Positions 47,885 through 59,431 of a DNA stretch of 64,000 bases are shown here, piece by piece. The DNA comes from Monosiga brevicollis MX1 (Eukaryota > Opisthokonta > Choanoflagellata > Craspedida > Salpingoecidae), in contig NW_001865040.1 in NCBI RefSeq assembly GCF_000002865.3, positions 940,954 to 1,004,953 on the forward strand. The letters run 5' to 3'. Under the pieces are notes generated by a model. It was given only the letters and a program-made list of their open reading frames with translations. It was not told where the DNA came from and ran no database searches. A program made the translations under genes and the position numbers. Numbering within the stretch: position 1 is the first letter of the stretch; every line of letters starts with the position of its first letter.

Positions 47885-50295
47885 TTAAGAACGCTGCACA
47901 GCAAGACCATCCACTAATTGTCGCAGCTCAATGGTTTCGGCATGGCTCTTGCCTACGTCGTGCAATTCATCCATGTGAGCAGCGCGCTGAAGGAACACAC
48001 TTAACATGCCCGCCGCTGATATACCACGACGCCCAGTGAGCGCCACGTCTTTGCCCCACCTTGTGCGCGCAGAGAGTTTTGAAAAGCGGTTTCAAGCGCC
48101 TCGCGCGCTTCTTTGATTTGACCCTACACCACCAAGCAACCGCGCGCTTCATGAATACAGGAAAGTCATTCGCGCGCTTCGCCTGCTTGTGGCTTCCTGA
48201 CGGTATCATTCTCTTTTGAGTCCAGAACGGCGATTCCTTGCCTTGGCCAAGAGAGCCAGGCCTCGAAGCTTGTAGAGACGGCCCACTATGACACTGGGTG
48301 TCCCCAAGGCATCTTCGGCCTTAACAACTAGGGCCTCTAGCTGCTGCAGAGCAGCATTGTGTTGCTTGCTTCGGAGAGCAAGCCGCACCTGCTCCTCCTG
48401 GGTCACATAGTGCGGATCCGCAAAAGACCATGAGGTGTGAGTGCCAGGGTCACATCCCGTCAACTAACTACCCTCGTCCCAAATGGTACCTCGATTTGAA
48501 GACTGGCGTCAATGTTGTTCACGGCCTCGAAATACTAACAATTACAGCAAGTAAGCACACTCAGCTCGGCAAAAGACGCACGGGGCTGGCATGACAGAAA
48601 AGGAGCTGAAAGCTGTCACGAGCATTACCTCCAAGGCTTGGTTCAAATGTGGGAGTGCCCGTGTGGATGATTCCGTCTTCATGAGGGCTTTGGCAAGCAT
48701 CAGGTGACACTCGGCGGCGACGTGTGCGTTTTCCTCGTCTGTCAGCCCGGCCTAATCACAGTGTCACGGTTAGGAGGAGCAGCACAATAGCAATGCGAGA
48801 TGAACAAGAGCCAAGGTCTGTGATCCGAGTCAATGAAACATATGAGTGCAAGCGACGCCTACCTCAGCCAATTCATCTAGAGCCTGCTGGTAAGTACGAC
48901 AAGCTCGCTCAACCTGCCCCATTGCCACCAGAACGTCACCTGAAGTTCGAGTCAGCGGGGATCGAAGCACGTGTGAAATAAATGCACAAACGCGGGTGGC
49001 TGGAAACGAGACATTTCCACCTACCAAGCTGGCATTGCATCAAGACGGCGGCTTGACCCCAGCGAAAAGCCTCGGGCGAGCGCTCCAGATGCTCGTCCTG
49101 GTTCAAGGGTCGTGACGTACGAGCGGGAGTTGCAGATGTTGTCGACGTAGACTTTGCTCGAGCTGGCCTGACCACTGGCGCAGTGCCGGTCGAGGCTGTG
49201 GATCCATGCGCAACGTCGCCTTTTGCCTGGGTAGCGCTAACAACAGTGGCCCGATGCAACAACACGGCATTTGGTGATTGTCGCTCTGAACTTAGCCTCC
49301 GTTCCCCCGCGCCCCCCCCCTCGCCACCCCCACCTATATAGCAAATCACGCACCCGCCTTGTGCAATGGCCAACGCCCGCTCTGCCAGCTGCAGCGCTGC
49401 GTCATGCTGACCGTCGCGCAGGGATAGCTGGCTCAGTGCTTGCGCCACGTGGTAGTCCCAGAGGCGTGCCTGTGATGATGACGAATCAAGTTCATTCTGC
49501 GACCTGCGACGCTCCTCCATCATGAGAAAGCAGGCTTTGGCATCGGTATACTGCTTGGCGTTCAGGTGAGCCCGGCCCAGGGTACAGAGCACGCTGATTT
49601 CGAGTACCATGAGCTCGTGAGAAGAACTTTGTGATGACGGCTGGGTGGTGCTCGGGGTGGGCGCTTGCTCTTCGCGTGTCATGCTGTCGCGAATGCGCGC
49701 CACGTCCTGCCGTGCAAGTTCGGCATGGCGAATGGCAGACGCACCCTGGTTCAACAGATCGAGATAGCCCCGAGCAATGGATTCTGACGCACGCGCCAAC
49801 TCGACACTTCCATCTCCCACCACCAATCGCAACATCGCTCGTCGTGCCACGAGCACGCGAACGGCATCTGCATAGCGTCGTTGTTGAAGAAGCCGCACGT
49901 ATTCCTATGGCATGGCCAACAAAACGCGGGTCAGCCCACACCTGTCAGGCACTCAATCGTCCATACTACGGTGCGGACCCATTCAAGCAGTGCACACTAT
50001 TGGTTGACTTTTCAAGAGTTGAGCGCACAATCCCATCCACATGTACGAACCTGTTCAGCTGCTGCCAAGCGCACATGGGGCGGGCGCATGTCAAGTTCAC
50101 GGCCACTCTGGGGGTCCATCAGGTGGTCCTCGAGGTCATCGGGCATCCGATGACCATTCTCCAACAGCTGGGTCAAAATTTGAGCTACATGTACAAGCAC
50201 ATCGGCCCGTCAGCATCAAGCCAGGCCAGCATTGCAGTTCATACACACACCGTGAAACCGTCAGCTTCAGATGCGAGCTGTGACGTACAAGCCAT
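47885..50295 (-). CDS. TTC23: TTC23-like tetratricopeptide protein
   Basis: Exons: 50295-50289, 50184-50051, 49904-49354, 49236-49025, 48939-48863, 48751-48629, 48534-48490, 48397-48242, about 48123-48060, and a last exon ending at 47885. TTC23 is a TPR protein of the ciliary EvC zone in vertebrates. Matching stretches: YVRLLQQRRYADAVRVLVAR with SIARGYLDLLNQGASAIRHAELA, VLCTLGRAHLNAKQYTDAKA, YHVAQALSQLSLRDGQHDAAL, AMGQVERACRTYQQALDEL, ECHLMLAKALMKTESSTRAL, and IVGRLYKLRGLALLAK|GQIKEAREALETAF, closing with a TLxxxxxLxxL-type helix (ETIELRQLVDGL). Two weak points: the 7-base first exon (ATGGCTT) and the last junction, where no GT donor in the right phase was found. The intron after 48242 begins GC (AAG|GCAAGG). 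A GC-AG intron fits both phase and homology. Confidence 0.8.
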
Positions 50296-50776
50296 TGTGT
50301 CGTTGCCTCCAGTTCAAACAGACAGCTGGTCAACAATGTGTCAGCCAGGCGGACCATCCAAGCCCAAGCAACAGCAACATGCACACCGATCCCTCTTGAA
50401 ATCGTTGTCGACCACCCTTCATGTGCATGTCCATTCAAAAAAAATTAAATTTTTATTTTCACTTCTGTGTGCTGACCAAACAAACAAACAAATGATGACA
50501 TTTTGATTGTCTGACAAATGTTCTCCAAACCCAATTCATCTCTCTCTCGCTCTCGCTCTCCCTCTCTCAATGTGTTTGACGCGCACGGCGGTGGCGGGAC
50601 GAGCGACGTTTTCGCCGGTCCCACTGGATGTGCGAGCCGTAAAAGCCCCGTGTTGAGCACAGGCGGTCTTGGATCTGACTGGTAGCTGGTGTAATTCGTT
50701 GCATTTTAGCGCCTCGCATTTGGAACTGGTTCGATCCAATAAGCAAGCCCCAGCACGTGGTCAATCACCATCGACA
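50296..50776. promoter_or_regulatory. Divergent intergenic region TTC23 / PEX19
   Basis: 480 bases between divergent start codons, with a CT-rich run at about 50538-50570. Both promoters must lie here. No other signal. Confidence 0.5.
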
Positions 50777-52408
50777 ATGAGCCAAGGTGACGATGACTTT
50801 AACGACTTGCTGTCCGGTGAGTAACGATCAACGCTGCCATATCCTGAACGATGCGTCCGTCCCAATTGGGCATGTGCGCTCCGGGCTTCATTTTCTTCGT
50901 TCGTTTTTTTGTCCTTTGAGTGTCGACTGGCTGCACTGGATGCTACGGTTCTCTCACCCGTCTTTGCGTCGCGTAGATGTCCTTGAGGACTATTCGCGAC
51001 GTGAGGAGGCAGCACGATCTGAAAAGCAAGAGCAAGCGCACACTGCCGCCTCCGACTCGACAGGCGCCTCGTCTTCGGCTGGTAGCGCCGGTGCACCCAA
51101 GGGGGATCTTGATGCCTTGGCGGATCAGTTAGCCGATGACTTCCTTCGAGACCTGCAGGTCATGGGTGATGGCGAGGCTGATGTGGAGACAATGGTGCAG
51201 CGCCTCATGACCTCACTCGGCCAGATCAACCCCGACATCGATTCCTCAGCACCGGTACCCGAGAAGTCAGCCTCATCTCCGAACACACCCGCTACACGGT
51301 CGGCCCCGTCCAACGCACCGAGGGCAGCTTCAGAGCCAGCTGCGTCGGCAAGACCTGGTCCTGAAGCGCAAGAACCCGATTCGTTTGCCAGCTTGCTTCA
51401 GGATTTGAACGCAGCGAGCTCGGTCCGTATGTGCAGCGTTGTAATGCTGCACTTTTGGTGGGCAGGGCTGGTATCGCTCATGTGACGGCGTTTGCTATTG
51501 TATTTCTGTGCCAATGATAGGCCGATCAGCCAGACTTGGGGGAGTTGGATCACCTTGTGCAGTCCCTCCTGTCCCAGCTTGGTGGCGACGCGTCTGCTGA
51601 TGCTGTTGATCCTGCCGCTGCCTCCACCTCCGCTGCTTCCGCCGCGGGTGGTGATTCCTCGAGTTCGGATGATGGTGCGTCGGCATTGTCAACCTCGTGT
51701 TTCGCGTGGGTTTTCTCTTCAGCTTTGCTTGAGACTAAGGCAGTGATGTCGCGCTTATCACTCTATCTGAATGCGGGGCTGTGTCGAATAGATGGTGTTG
51801 CTGGCATGTTTAATGCTCTAGTGTCCAAGGACGTACTGTATCCTAGCATCCAAGAACTGTGTGACAAGGTGCGAATGTAACCAAGCTCCGTTACACGCGC
51901 CTGCGCTCGCGCTCGTTGCCTTGCGTTCTTCTCACTTGCCTGCTCCGGCTGATTCTGCGTGCTGTACACATATGCTCCTTGTGTCTAGTACCCCGAGTGG
52001 CTGGCTACCCGTGGAAAGGACTTGGAGGCCAAGGACCGTGGTCGTTATGAGCACCAGCATTCGTTGCTTTGCCGCGCCCGTGTGATCTTCGACGATCCCA
52101 AGCAGACCGGCAATGACGAGGCACAGCAGGTCTTCGTTGTCCTTACCCAGGTGTGGCTTCTCGTTGGTTTACCACCTGCTCCTGTTGCGTGGCTGCCTGC
52201 GTGCTTGTTCGTATTGGTGGTATCCGCCTCTTGATCACGTCTTACCGCTCGCGTGGCCTCTGTCTACTTTCAGATGGCGGAGACTGGCCCACCACCACGG
52301 GACCTTGTCGAGGAACTTGGGTTGGAACTTGGGGAAGATGATCAGCCAAAATTACCGGGTGACTTGGCCAATCTTTTGAACGCCAGCGGCTCGTGTAGCG
52401 TCATGTGA
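50777..52408 (+). CDS. PEX19: PEX19, peroxisomal membrane protein receptor
   Basis: Six exons: 50777-50816, 50977-51422, 51521-51674, 51792-51868, 51989-52150, 52274-52408, giving 337 residues (human 299). PEX19 is a farnesylated cytosolic chaperone that delivers membrane proteins to peroxisomes. The N-terminus is acidic (DDDFNDLL, as in the PEX3-binding helix) with a second acidic/hydrophobic segment (LADDFLRDLQVMG). The C-terminal helical domain is well conserved: LVSKDVLYPSIQELCDKYPEWL, then QHSLLCRARVIFDD, a linker, and MAETGPPPRDLVEELG. The protein ends CSVM, a CaaX farnesylation box that is also common in animal PEX19. The Ala/Ser/Pro-rich middle is longer than in humans. The gene converges on dolichol kinase. 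High confidence. Confidence 0.93.
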
Positions 52409-53055
52409 TGATTTGTCGTGTTTTCTTGTCCGTGTTCGGTCATGCCAGAGTGACACGTTCCGTTGGTGCCGGCTGCGCCGTCATATGTATGGTATGCTTC
52501 AAAAATTGATATGATCGTATTATCGCATGCCTCGTGCGTCAATGGCTTCCTGAGCGACAACCTCGTCTGAGGCTTCTCGCGTTCTCTCGTGTCGAGCCTT
52601 GAAGTGTATGTGTGAGCGTGCGTCGCCGCACAAGTGCTCTAATTCAGTTTCTGACAGAGCTCACACATTTCGCTCATTTTGTCGGCGCTATGAACTCATG
52701 TCATCGGTTTTGAGCATCAAACATGCTACGTTGGCGGAACGCGTCGAATAACTGGTGTTCATCGAATCGAGTTGGACCATTTGTGCTACTCACCCGAGGC
52801 AGTGAGATGCAAATCCACTATCAAGCCCACCACCGGCGCACATGAAGGCAACAACGACAACCACAACGAACGCAAAAGGCACTCTTCTCGAATCGCTTTT
52901 TTTCTTCAAAAATTCAATTAAAAATAACGAGAAAAGGAGACAAAATTCAGTCGAAATTCAGATTAATTGATGTCGTCCCACAAGTCAGTTACTGTACAAC
53001 CTTTCTAAGTCATTGTGTCACGGCACTGCATCATGCACAAAAAGTTCAAACTGCT
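52409..53055. other. Convergent spacer PEX19 / DOLK
   Basis: About 650 bases, AT-rich between 52895 and 52975. No coding exon supported; 3' UTRs expected. Confidence 0.5.
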
Positions 53056-55308
53056 CTAACCTGTCCAAGAAGACAGTGCGGCCACAACAAACGCCACGGG
53101 CAGCACGAGATTGTCAATCTGAGTGGTCGAGAGCTCAAGTCCAGCCACTGTCACGCAGGCAACCAGAGCCCGATGCCAAGGCACACCGTCTATTAGGCCA
53201 CCCCAGTTCTACACCACAAAAAGCAAGGCGAGCACACAGGTCGTGACGGAACAATGCAGTGCATGCAGCAACGCAGTAGCCCGCGCTCAGGGCCAGGCAC
53301 ATACCAAGAGCCACAAGGCAACCAGCTGCGAAACAACGCAAGCCAAAAAACCTTCAAGGCTTTTCTCTACCACTGGGAGGCGCCAGCGACCATATCTATC
53401 CAGAGAAGTTCAACAATGTGGGTTTTGCGGCACTCCAAAGCACACACAAATTTTGAAAGTTGCGCGTTGCAGAACAAGTCCGCAGCCAAGCAGGGGCACA
53501 GCAGGGTAGGCGAGCTGTACCGACCAACAACGTACCGTCGCCCAACGAGCGATGCAAAGGTATCACCGATGCCCACGGCCAGCACACCACCATAGGCCGC
53601 CCAAAAACGAGCGCGCGGAAGGCACCAGAATGGAGCCAGAGTGCCAAGCAGTAGATACAGTGGCGTGACGGTCAGGAATCCCTGATCGCGCGCATCGCGC
53701 AGCTGGGCCTGCACCAATTCAACTAAGCAGCCCGAGAATAAGGGGGTGGTGGTGAGTTACCAGAGCCAGACTAGAACACCCGAAGGCCAAAGACGGGCGC
53801 AGGAGACCACTCAAAGGCATACCCCATGTCGCAACTGGCTCGATACCGCAAGCTCGCACAAGTTCCAGGGAGACATAAAGCGCAACCGCACCAGCTCCCG
53901 TCACGATGAAGACATCAGAGTGCCACGCCATCAACTAAAGGCAATCACATCAAGAGTTAACCAAAGTCACACAGCATGAGCGCCGGACACCAGGTCCGAG
54001 TGGAGGCACGAGCCAGAGTCAAAGCGTACAGGAGCTAGTAGAAGAGCTGCGGCCACGTGATAAACTTTGCGAAGCTCAATCTGCCGGAGCCCACTGCTGG
54101 CGTGAAAGCTCAAGAACGTGGCCAAGCCTACTGCAACTCCAGTGAAGAGCAGGGCCATGGCAAATATCGGCCACTCACGCAGGACCAACCGGAGCAGGTA
54201 CAACAGTAGATCCTGCACACATGACACACGCGCTATGAGAGGGCGAGCCAATGATCGACGACGGTGAGAATCAAGAGCATGCAGATGAGCTGAGAGCAAA
54301 CCTGCTGCATCAGACTCGTGGCCACCACATAGCCAAGAGCGGCATGACCAGCAACCAGACCCGAGAGGACAGTCGGCAGCGTCACCGGGGGCAGCCAACG
54401 GCGTGCAGCCCCCGCACAAAAGAGCAAGGCCATGATAACCCCAAGGACAGCCTGTTAGAACCAGCGAATCACTCGGCCACCGTGAGCAGAGGCATTGCAT
54501 AGGAAGAGCAAGCATGCCCCGTCCATGGATCAGCACCATCTCACCAGTAGCACTGCCCAGGGAGCGGCCACAGGCTCAGTCGACTGGGCGGCCTGAGCCA
54601 AAGCCAAGAGGGCAGCCTGCCAGCCTAACCACGACAACAAGCACCGATCCGTAAGACATGGCGTGCTCTGGACTGAAGCGCGAATAAACAACCGTGGGCT
54701 GCTGGTGCGCTCGGCGCACCTGTTGTCAGAAGGAAACTTTCACCGCGCGTGAATGATGCTGGGGCACACCATCGCAGCAGGGCAGCAAGGACCACGGCTA
54801 TAGCACTGTTTACAAGCGAGCTCGCACTGGGAACATGGTACGCATAGACTGGTAGTAAAAGGAGCCAGGCGCAGGCGATCTGCGGCTCCCAGACACGCCA
54901 TGGAAGTCCGAGAAGCAGAAGCGTGACAACGCTGTCTGGAGCGAGCGAGCGCCACGCTGGCGGTGCCACGTGGCTCCAAAGCGGCTCTACAAGCAGAGTC
55001 GAGAGAAGGCCAGCCCCTGCCAACGGTCGTTCCCAGGATGACCTCTGTGCCGGCTCCCAGAAAGCACCTCGTTCCAAGAGGATGGCGGCACTTACTACAA
55101 CCCCCATCAAAGTGAGGACAGGCCGTTTCAGTGAGGCCTGTGACGTTGATATAAAGCGCGAGAAATCTACCAGATGTTGCATACCTAAAGTGCCAGATAG
55201 CACCACGCCGATCCAGTTGGCTGGACCTTGCACAGTGCTCAGGATGGCCCAGGTGGCCAAACCTTCCAGGCTCGCCCTCAACCCGAACACGGGTCGAGGT
55301 GACATCAT
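53056..55308 (-). CDS. DOLK: Dolichol kinase
   Basis: Eight exons: 55308-54720, 54672-54545, 54451-54302, 54212-53991, 53934-53761, 53708-53536, 53395-53305, 53208-53056, giving 559 residues (human 538). DOLK (yeast Sec59) makes dolichyl phosphate with CTP in the ER membrane for N-glycosylation. The product is highly hydrophobic with a dozen or so membrane segments. Family landmarks are in the second half: LRKVYHVAA (the RKxxH block), VALYVSLELVRACGIE, RDQGFLTVTPLYLLLG, GGVLAVGIGDTFASLVG (the CTP-binding GxGD loop), RRYGRWRLPVVEKSLEG, and TTQIDNLVLP close to the C-terminus. The first half has no motif but the right hydrophobic pattern. The gene is in tandem with the FYVE-kinesin gene and converges on PEX19. 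Confidence 0.92.
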
Positions 55309-55675
55309 GTCGTCTCGTGTGCAAACAGCAGTCAAACGTCTGACAACAACAAGAACCCCGATTTGCCTTTGAAATTTTGGTCGTGTTGACGATGAGTGGT
55401 GGCTCTGTGTGCGTTTGACGCCTTTTTGTTTTCTTTGGAAGGGTCATGCGCATTCGGTTGATGGTGGAATGAATGATCGACAAAAGGAATCAAATACATG
55501 CGGATGTATCAAAAAGCCAACGCTCTGGGCACCTGTCCCGAAGAGCGCACAAGCACGACAAAAAAAACAAAACAAACAACGACAAACCAAAAAGAGGACA
55601 GCCAAGGTGCCATGGTCAAGATGGTGGTCGAACATTCAATAGTTCGTCGGTGCTCCCTAAGGGCGACACCTCTAT
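55309..55675. other. Short spacer between two minus-strand genes (FYVE-kinesin and DOLK)
   Basis: 367 bases containing the DOLK promoter and the kinesin 3' UTR. An A-rich stretch lies at about 55560-55590. No gene. Confidence 0.5.
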
Positions 55676-58600
55676 TTACTCATAAGCAATAAAAGTGGCC
55701 GAGGCCATATCAGAGGCTTGTTGAGCCTGTTCCATGCCCTCCCCCAATGAAGCCAAATCCCGCTCTACAATGCTCAAAAAGGCGTGACACTCGGCACAGG
55801 CGCGGACCGGCCGCTTGGAAGAGCCCGTGGTCACCCGATCGGCACAGCAGTTGCCGCAAAAGGCCTGTCCGCAGATTCGACAATGATGGCGCCGGTTAGT
55901 CAGCGTGGTGAAGGTGGCGCTACACGCTTGACAGGTTGCTGACGCTGCATCCCATTTGGTCAAAAATTTGCTGCGGAAAAATTCGAGCTCTTGGCGCCAC
56001 TTGGCCATGAGCTCCTCCAGCTCCTTATCCTTCTCTGCCATGGCCTTTTTCAATGCTAGAATTTGCTCATCGCGTTCATCCAGTTCTTGCTTGCGGCGCG
56101 CGAGTGTGGCTTCGTAGGTATGTCGCGCTTGAGCAAGCGTGTTTTGCTGATTTTCCAGACTAGTTCGCAGACGAAGCGCATCGGCTTCAGCTTGGGCTTG
56201 GGTTTCTGCCAAGCGGGCCTCCAGGCGAGCCACCTGCTCCTCAAGATGCTTCACCTGAACCTCCATGGTGCGCTGGAGCGTGGACATGTCACCCTCCCGA
56301 GCCGCTAGCTCCGTGTCGTGCTGAAACTCGAGCTGTTGAATGCGCGCGCGTTGCTGCAATGTTGTTTCCTCGAGAACGGTGGCCCGTGCTGTTGCTCGGG
56401 CCAGCTCTGTTTCAACCTCCTGCAAACGAGAAACGAGGTGTGCTTGTTCATCTGCGCTTTTACCAGCTGAAGCTGTGAGCTGCTCCTGCAAAAGTCCAAG
56501 TTGTCGCTCCAAGTCAGCGGCGTTCTTGCGCTGTTGCTCCAGATGAGCATCGCGATCAGCAATCTGCTTGCGCAGATCATCAAGCTGAGACGTAAAAGCG
56601 GTGCCATCATCCGTGGCCTGGGCTCGGGCCTGCTCCAGCGCGCCACGCAGTTCAGTTATTTCCTTCTCCAGCTCCGCAGCATTTGCAAGCGCCGCCTCAC
56701 GCTCTGCCTGAGCAAATTTTAAATCCGCCAGTACGTCGCTTTCAGACGGGATGGAAATGCCTTCCATGGTCACCGTCACCAACTTCGGGCGCTCCGTCTG
56801 CGTGCCAAAGTGAGTCTGATCCACCACGGGACTGAGTTGCAGAGTTCAAGCGACAGCGTGAGTCCCACAGACGGGCAAGGATCAATACAGATAAAGTTTG
56901 GGCTGCACCATCAATGTCTCGCATAATCACAGCAAGACGAACAACGCTATATTATATTTCAACAGAAAACGGCAAAGACTGCACGCAACAGTTGTCCGTA
57001 CCGCTGTCCACGACTGCGTTTGAGAGCCGCCTCCAGCCTGTGGCGTGGTCGGAACCCGACCAACAATGCCAAGGTGAATTGTGTGGGGAGAAAGATACGA
57101 AAAAAGGCAGATGAGGTGAGAGTCATGCATCATCTGACGACTCGCAGCCCACATCGGCTACGAACGACATGATACTGACCTTGCCACCTCAGCTCGAAGA
57201 GAGTTCATTTCTTCAGATGAGCGGACCACGTTCACGACAGGGCGGGTGACAATGCGCTTGGCCCGGTCAGCTGTCGTTCAGTTGAGCAGTGACGCGGTGC
57301 ATAGTCCAAGGAAGTAATAGAAAGAGCGGAGACACGGAGAGGGAGACGGAGGTGTTGGAAGTGAGGGCTCTGAAGCAGGTGGAGATGATCATCTCTTGGA
57401 AGCACGAGTTTGAACAGACATACCATATTGCAAAGTGCTGAAGGTTTCGCGAAGGGATGAAGCGGTTGGGCTTACGGTGCCAATCATGTAAGTTTTTGCG
57501 TTGCCTCCCAAGGAGTCCTTGAGCAACCACGTCAGCTGAGAGTCACGGTATGGCACGTGCTCCTGAATTGGTGGGTCAACAAGAGGAAGAGCGGGAAGGC
57601 ATGAGGAGTTGGCGATACGAATGGTGGCCACAGTGCAGAAGTAAAATATTGTGATGCCAAGACTGGCTCAACTCATGATGACTTTGTGGGCCAACATCGG
57701 AAGAGCGCACTGACCTTGTTCGATTTTTTTGTGGAGGCCGAAGAGGACGAGGCAGAGGAAGTCGGCTTTGCATTCTCAGCCAAAGAGCTGAGGCAACGAC
57801 CAAAGAAGACGAGGGACTTGTTGGTGATGCCGCCTTCCTGGATGCGAGCCTCGTTGAGGGAGTCTGTTGCGCTGATGCGCTCAAAGCCAGCCAAGTCGAC
57901 GAGATTGATGCGGCTAGTAGTTTGAACTTCCAAGCCGTTTTTGACGGTAAACTGGCGTAAGACGAGAGTGAAGATGGCATGACCGCGGTTGGAACTGTCG
58001 TTCAGATCCACGCTAGCTGTTCGACGGTGTTGCTGGCCCCGAAACACGAGATGCCGTATATTCTCTGCAGTACTAGCGTCATGCTGTGATAGATTCTCCA
58101 CAAAAGGCCCCTCTGTCGGATGCTCGCGGATTCGCAGCTGTGGCCGCTCCTCGGCGGGGGAGTGCAGGAGATCGCGCACTTTCTCATTGTAAAGCTCGAG
58201 GTAGGAGGCGGTCAGAGAAATCTCTCGGCCTTCCAATCGTGCACGCTCAATCAAGGCTTCGCAAACCGTGATAATCAGCCCTGGCTCCTGCTCTGTGCCG
58301 ACCATGGTGAAGGTCTTGCCCGAGCCAATCTGACCAAAAGCAAAAAGGCAAACGTCTAGAAGCGAGCATAACAGCAATGCCATGGCAAGGGGAGGCAAGC
58401 CTTAAGAACTGCAGCCCCAAGGAAGTTACTCAAAGAGGCCAGAGGGGGAAAGAGGAACATACTGAAGCCATGAAGGGCATCTTCAACGATGCTGGGGCCT
58501 ACGGCATCAAAGCACCGGGTTTGATTACCCGGATCAGCCTCTTCATCAACAAAGGCATTATTATAGCGGTACGTCTTCACGTCCTGAACCCCCGACGTGT

Positions 58601-58856
58601 TCTGTTTGCATCAGAGGCCGGCAGGTGACCACAGCGAAAGGTGAGTGCAAGGCGGCTTGTGCCGGGTCGTGTGACTTGTTGTGCCAACCATGTGGGTACT
58701 TGGGTGTTTGCATGGCCATGCAGGACGCCGCACCGTGTATGCGACACAGAGTCGGTCCTCGAGGGCCTGAATGGCAACATCCTCGTCGTCATTGTCATGG
58801 GCATTGGGAGGACGCACACGTACAGCCACGTGAACATTGCCTCGCAAGTCACTCAT
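55676..58856 (-). CDS. Kinesin with C-terminal coiled coil and FYVE domain
   Basis: Seven exons: 58856-58734, 58583-58463, 58355-57715, 57562-57424, 57270-57180, 57037-57002, 56831-55676, giving 768 residues. The motor starts at once ([11 protein letters not shown]) and shows [18 protein letters not shown] (P-loop, Ile instead of the usual Thr), [28 protein letters not shown] at switch I (usual SSRSH altered), [14 protein letters not shown] at switch II (DLAGSE altered), [17 protein letters not shown] and [16 protein letters not shown] neck and about 250 residues of coiled coil follow. The last 90 residues are a FYVE finger with WDA, RRHHCR and RACAEC, the PI3P-binding set. The six junctions from motor to FYVE all keep phase, and no stop or start lies between. 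Predicted role: motor on PI3P endosomes, analogous to PX-bearing KIF16B. Confidence 0.88.
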
Positions 58857-59431
58857 GGCCCGATGGTGATGGCTGGCTAGGAGCACCGCTGCACCTCAGG
58901 ATAATTGCTCCTGTTAATTGAATAGGACTGATTTCTTGCCTCAGTGAGCTAAGTGAGGAGCAGCCACCCGCCAAAGGGTGAGAGCCATGAAAGAATATTG
59001 CACGTTGGAGCTCACCCAGCTCGGACCAAGCCCCATGTTCGGCCAAATGCGAGCTGGCGGATTATCGATGCTGCCAGCCTCAAGCACGTGCTCGCCAGCT
59101 TCAGCTGTAGGCTCAGACAGCAAACAACCGCCCGCTCCACCGCGCTTTGAACAACACCACAACCCCTCTCTCACCTGAATTGGAATTGAAGCGCTGCCGC
59201 CCCAAAAATCAAAGACAATGATCAACCCAAAGCAAAATAAGCAGGAAGGGTGGGGGAAAAGTGAGTCCAAGTCACAACAACTGCCTCACAACACAACACA
59301 ACACATCACAACACAAGAGAGATATGTATAAGTAAAATACTTACGTTTAAACCGCGTTGGTCGCTTGTCAGATGAAAATTTAAAATGTTGGTGGTGGTGA
59401 GTCACAGTTTCACCACCGACACCTGCTCACC
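58857..59431. promoter_or_regulatory. Divergent intergenic region FYVE-kinesin / DHX57-like helicase
   Basis: About 575 bases between divergent start codons. An (ACAAC)n-like stretch lies at 59284-59320. Both promoters must be here. Confidence 0.5.

Noticed and set aside
58857-59431. Additional kinesin start at the ATG 58886
   Set aside because: It adds only ten His/Ala-rich residues before the motor. The ATG at 58856 is followed directly by the beta-1 strand, so it is preferred.
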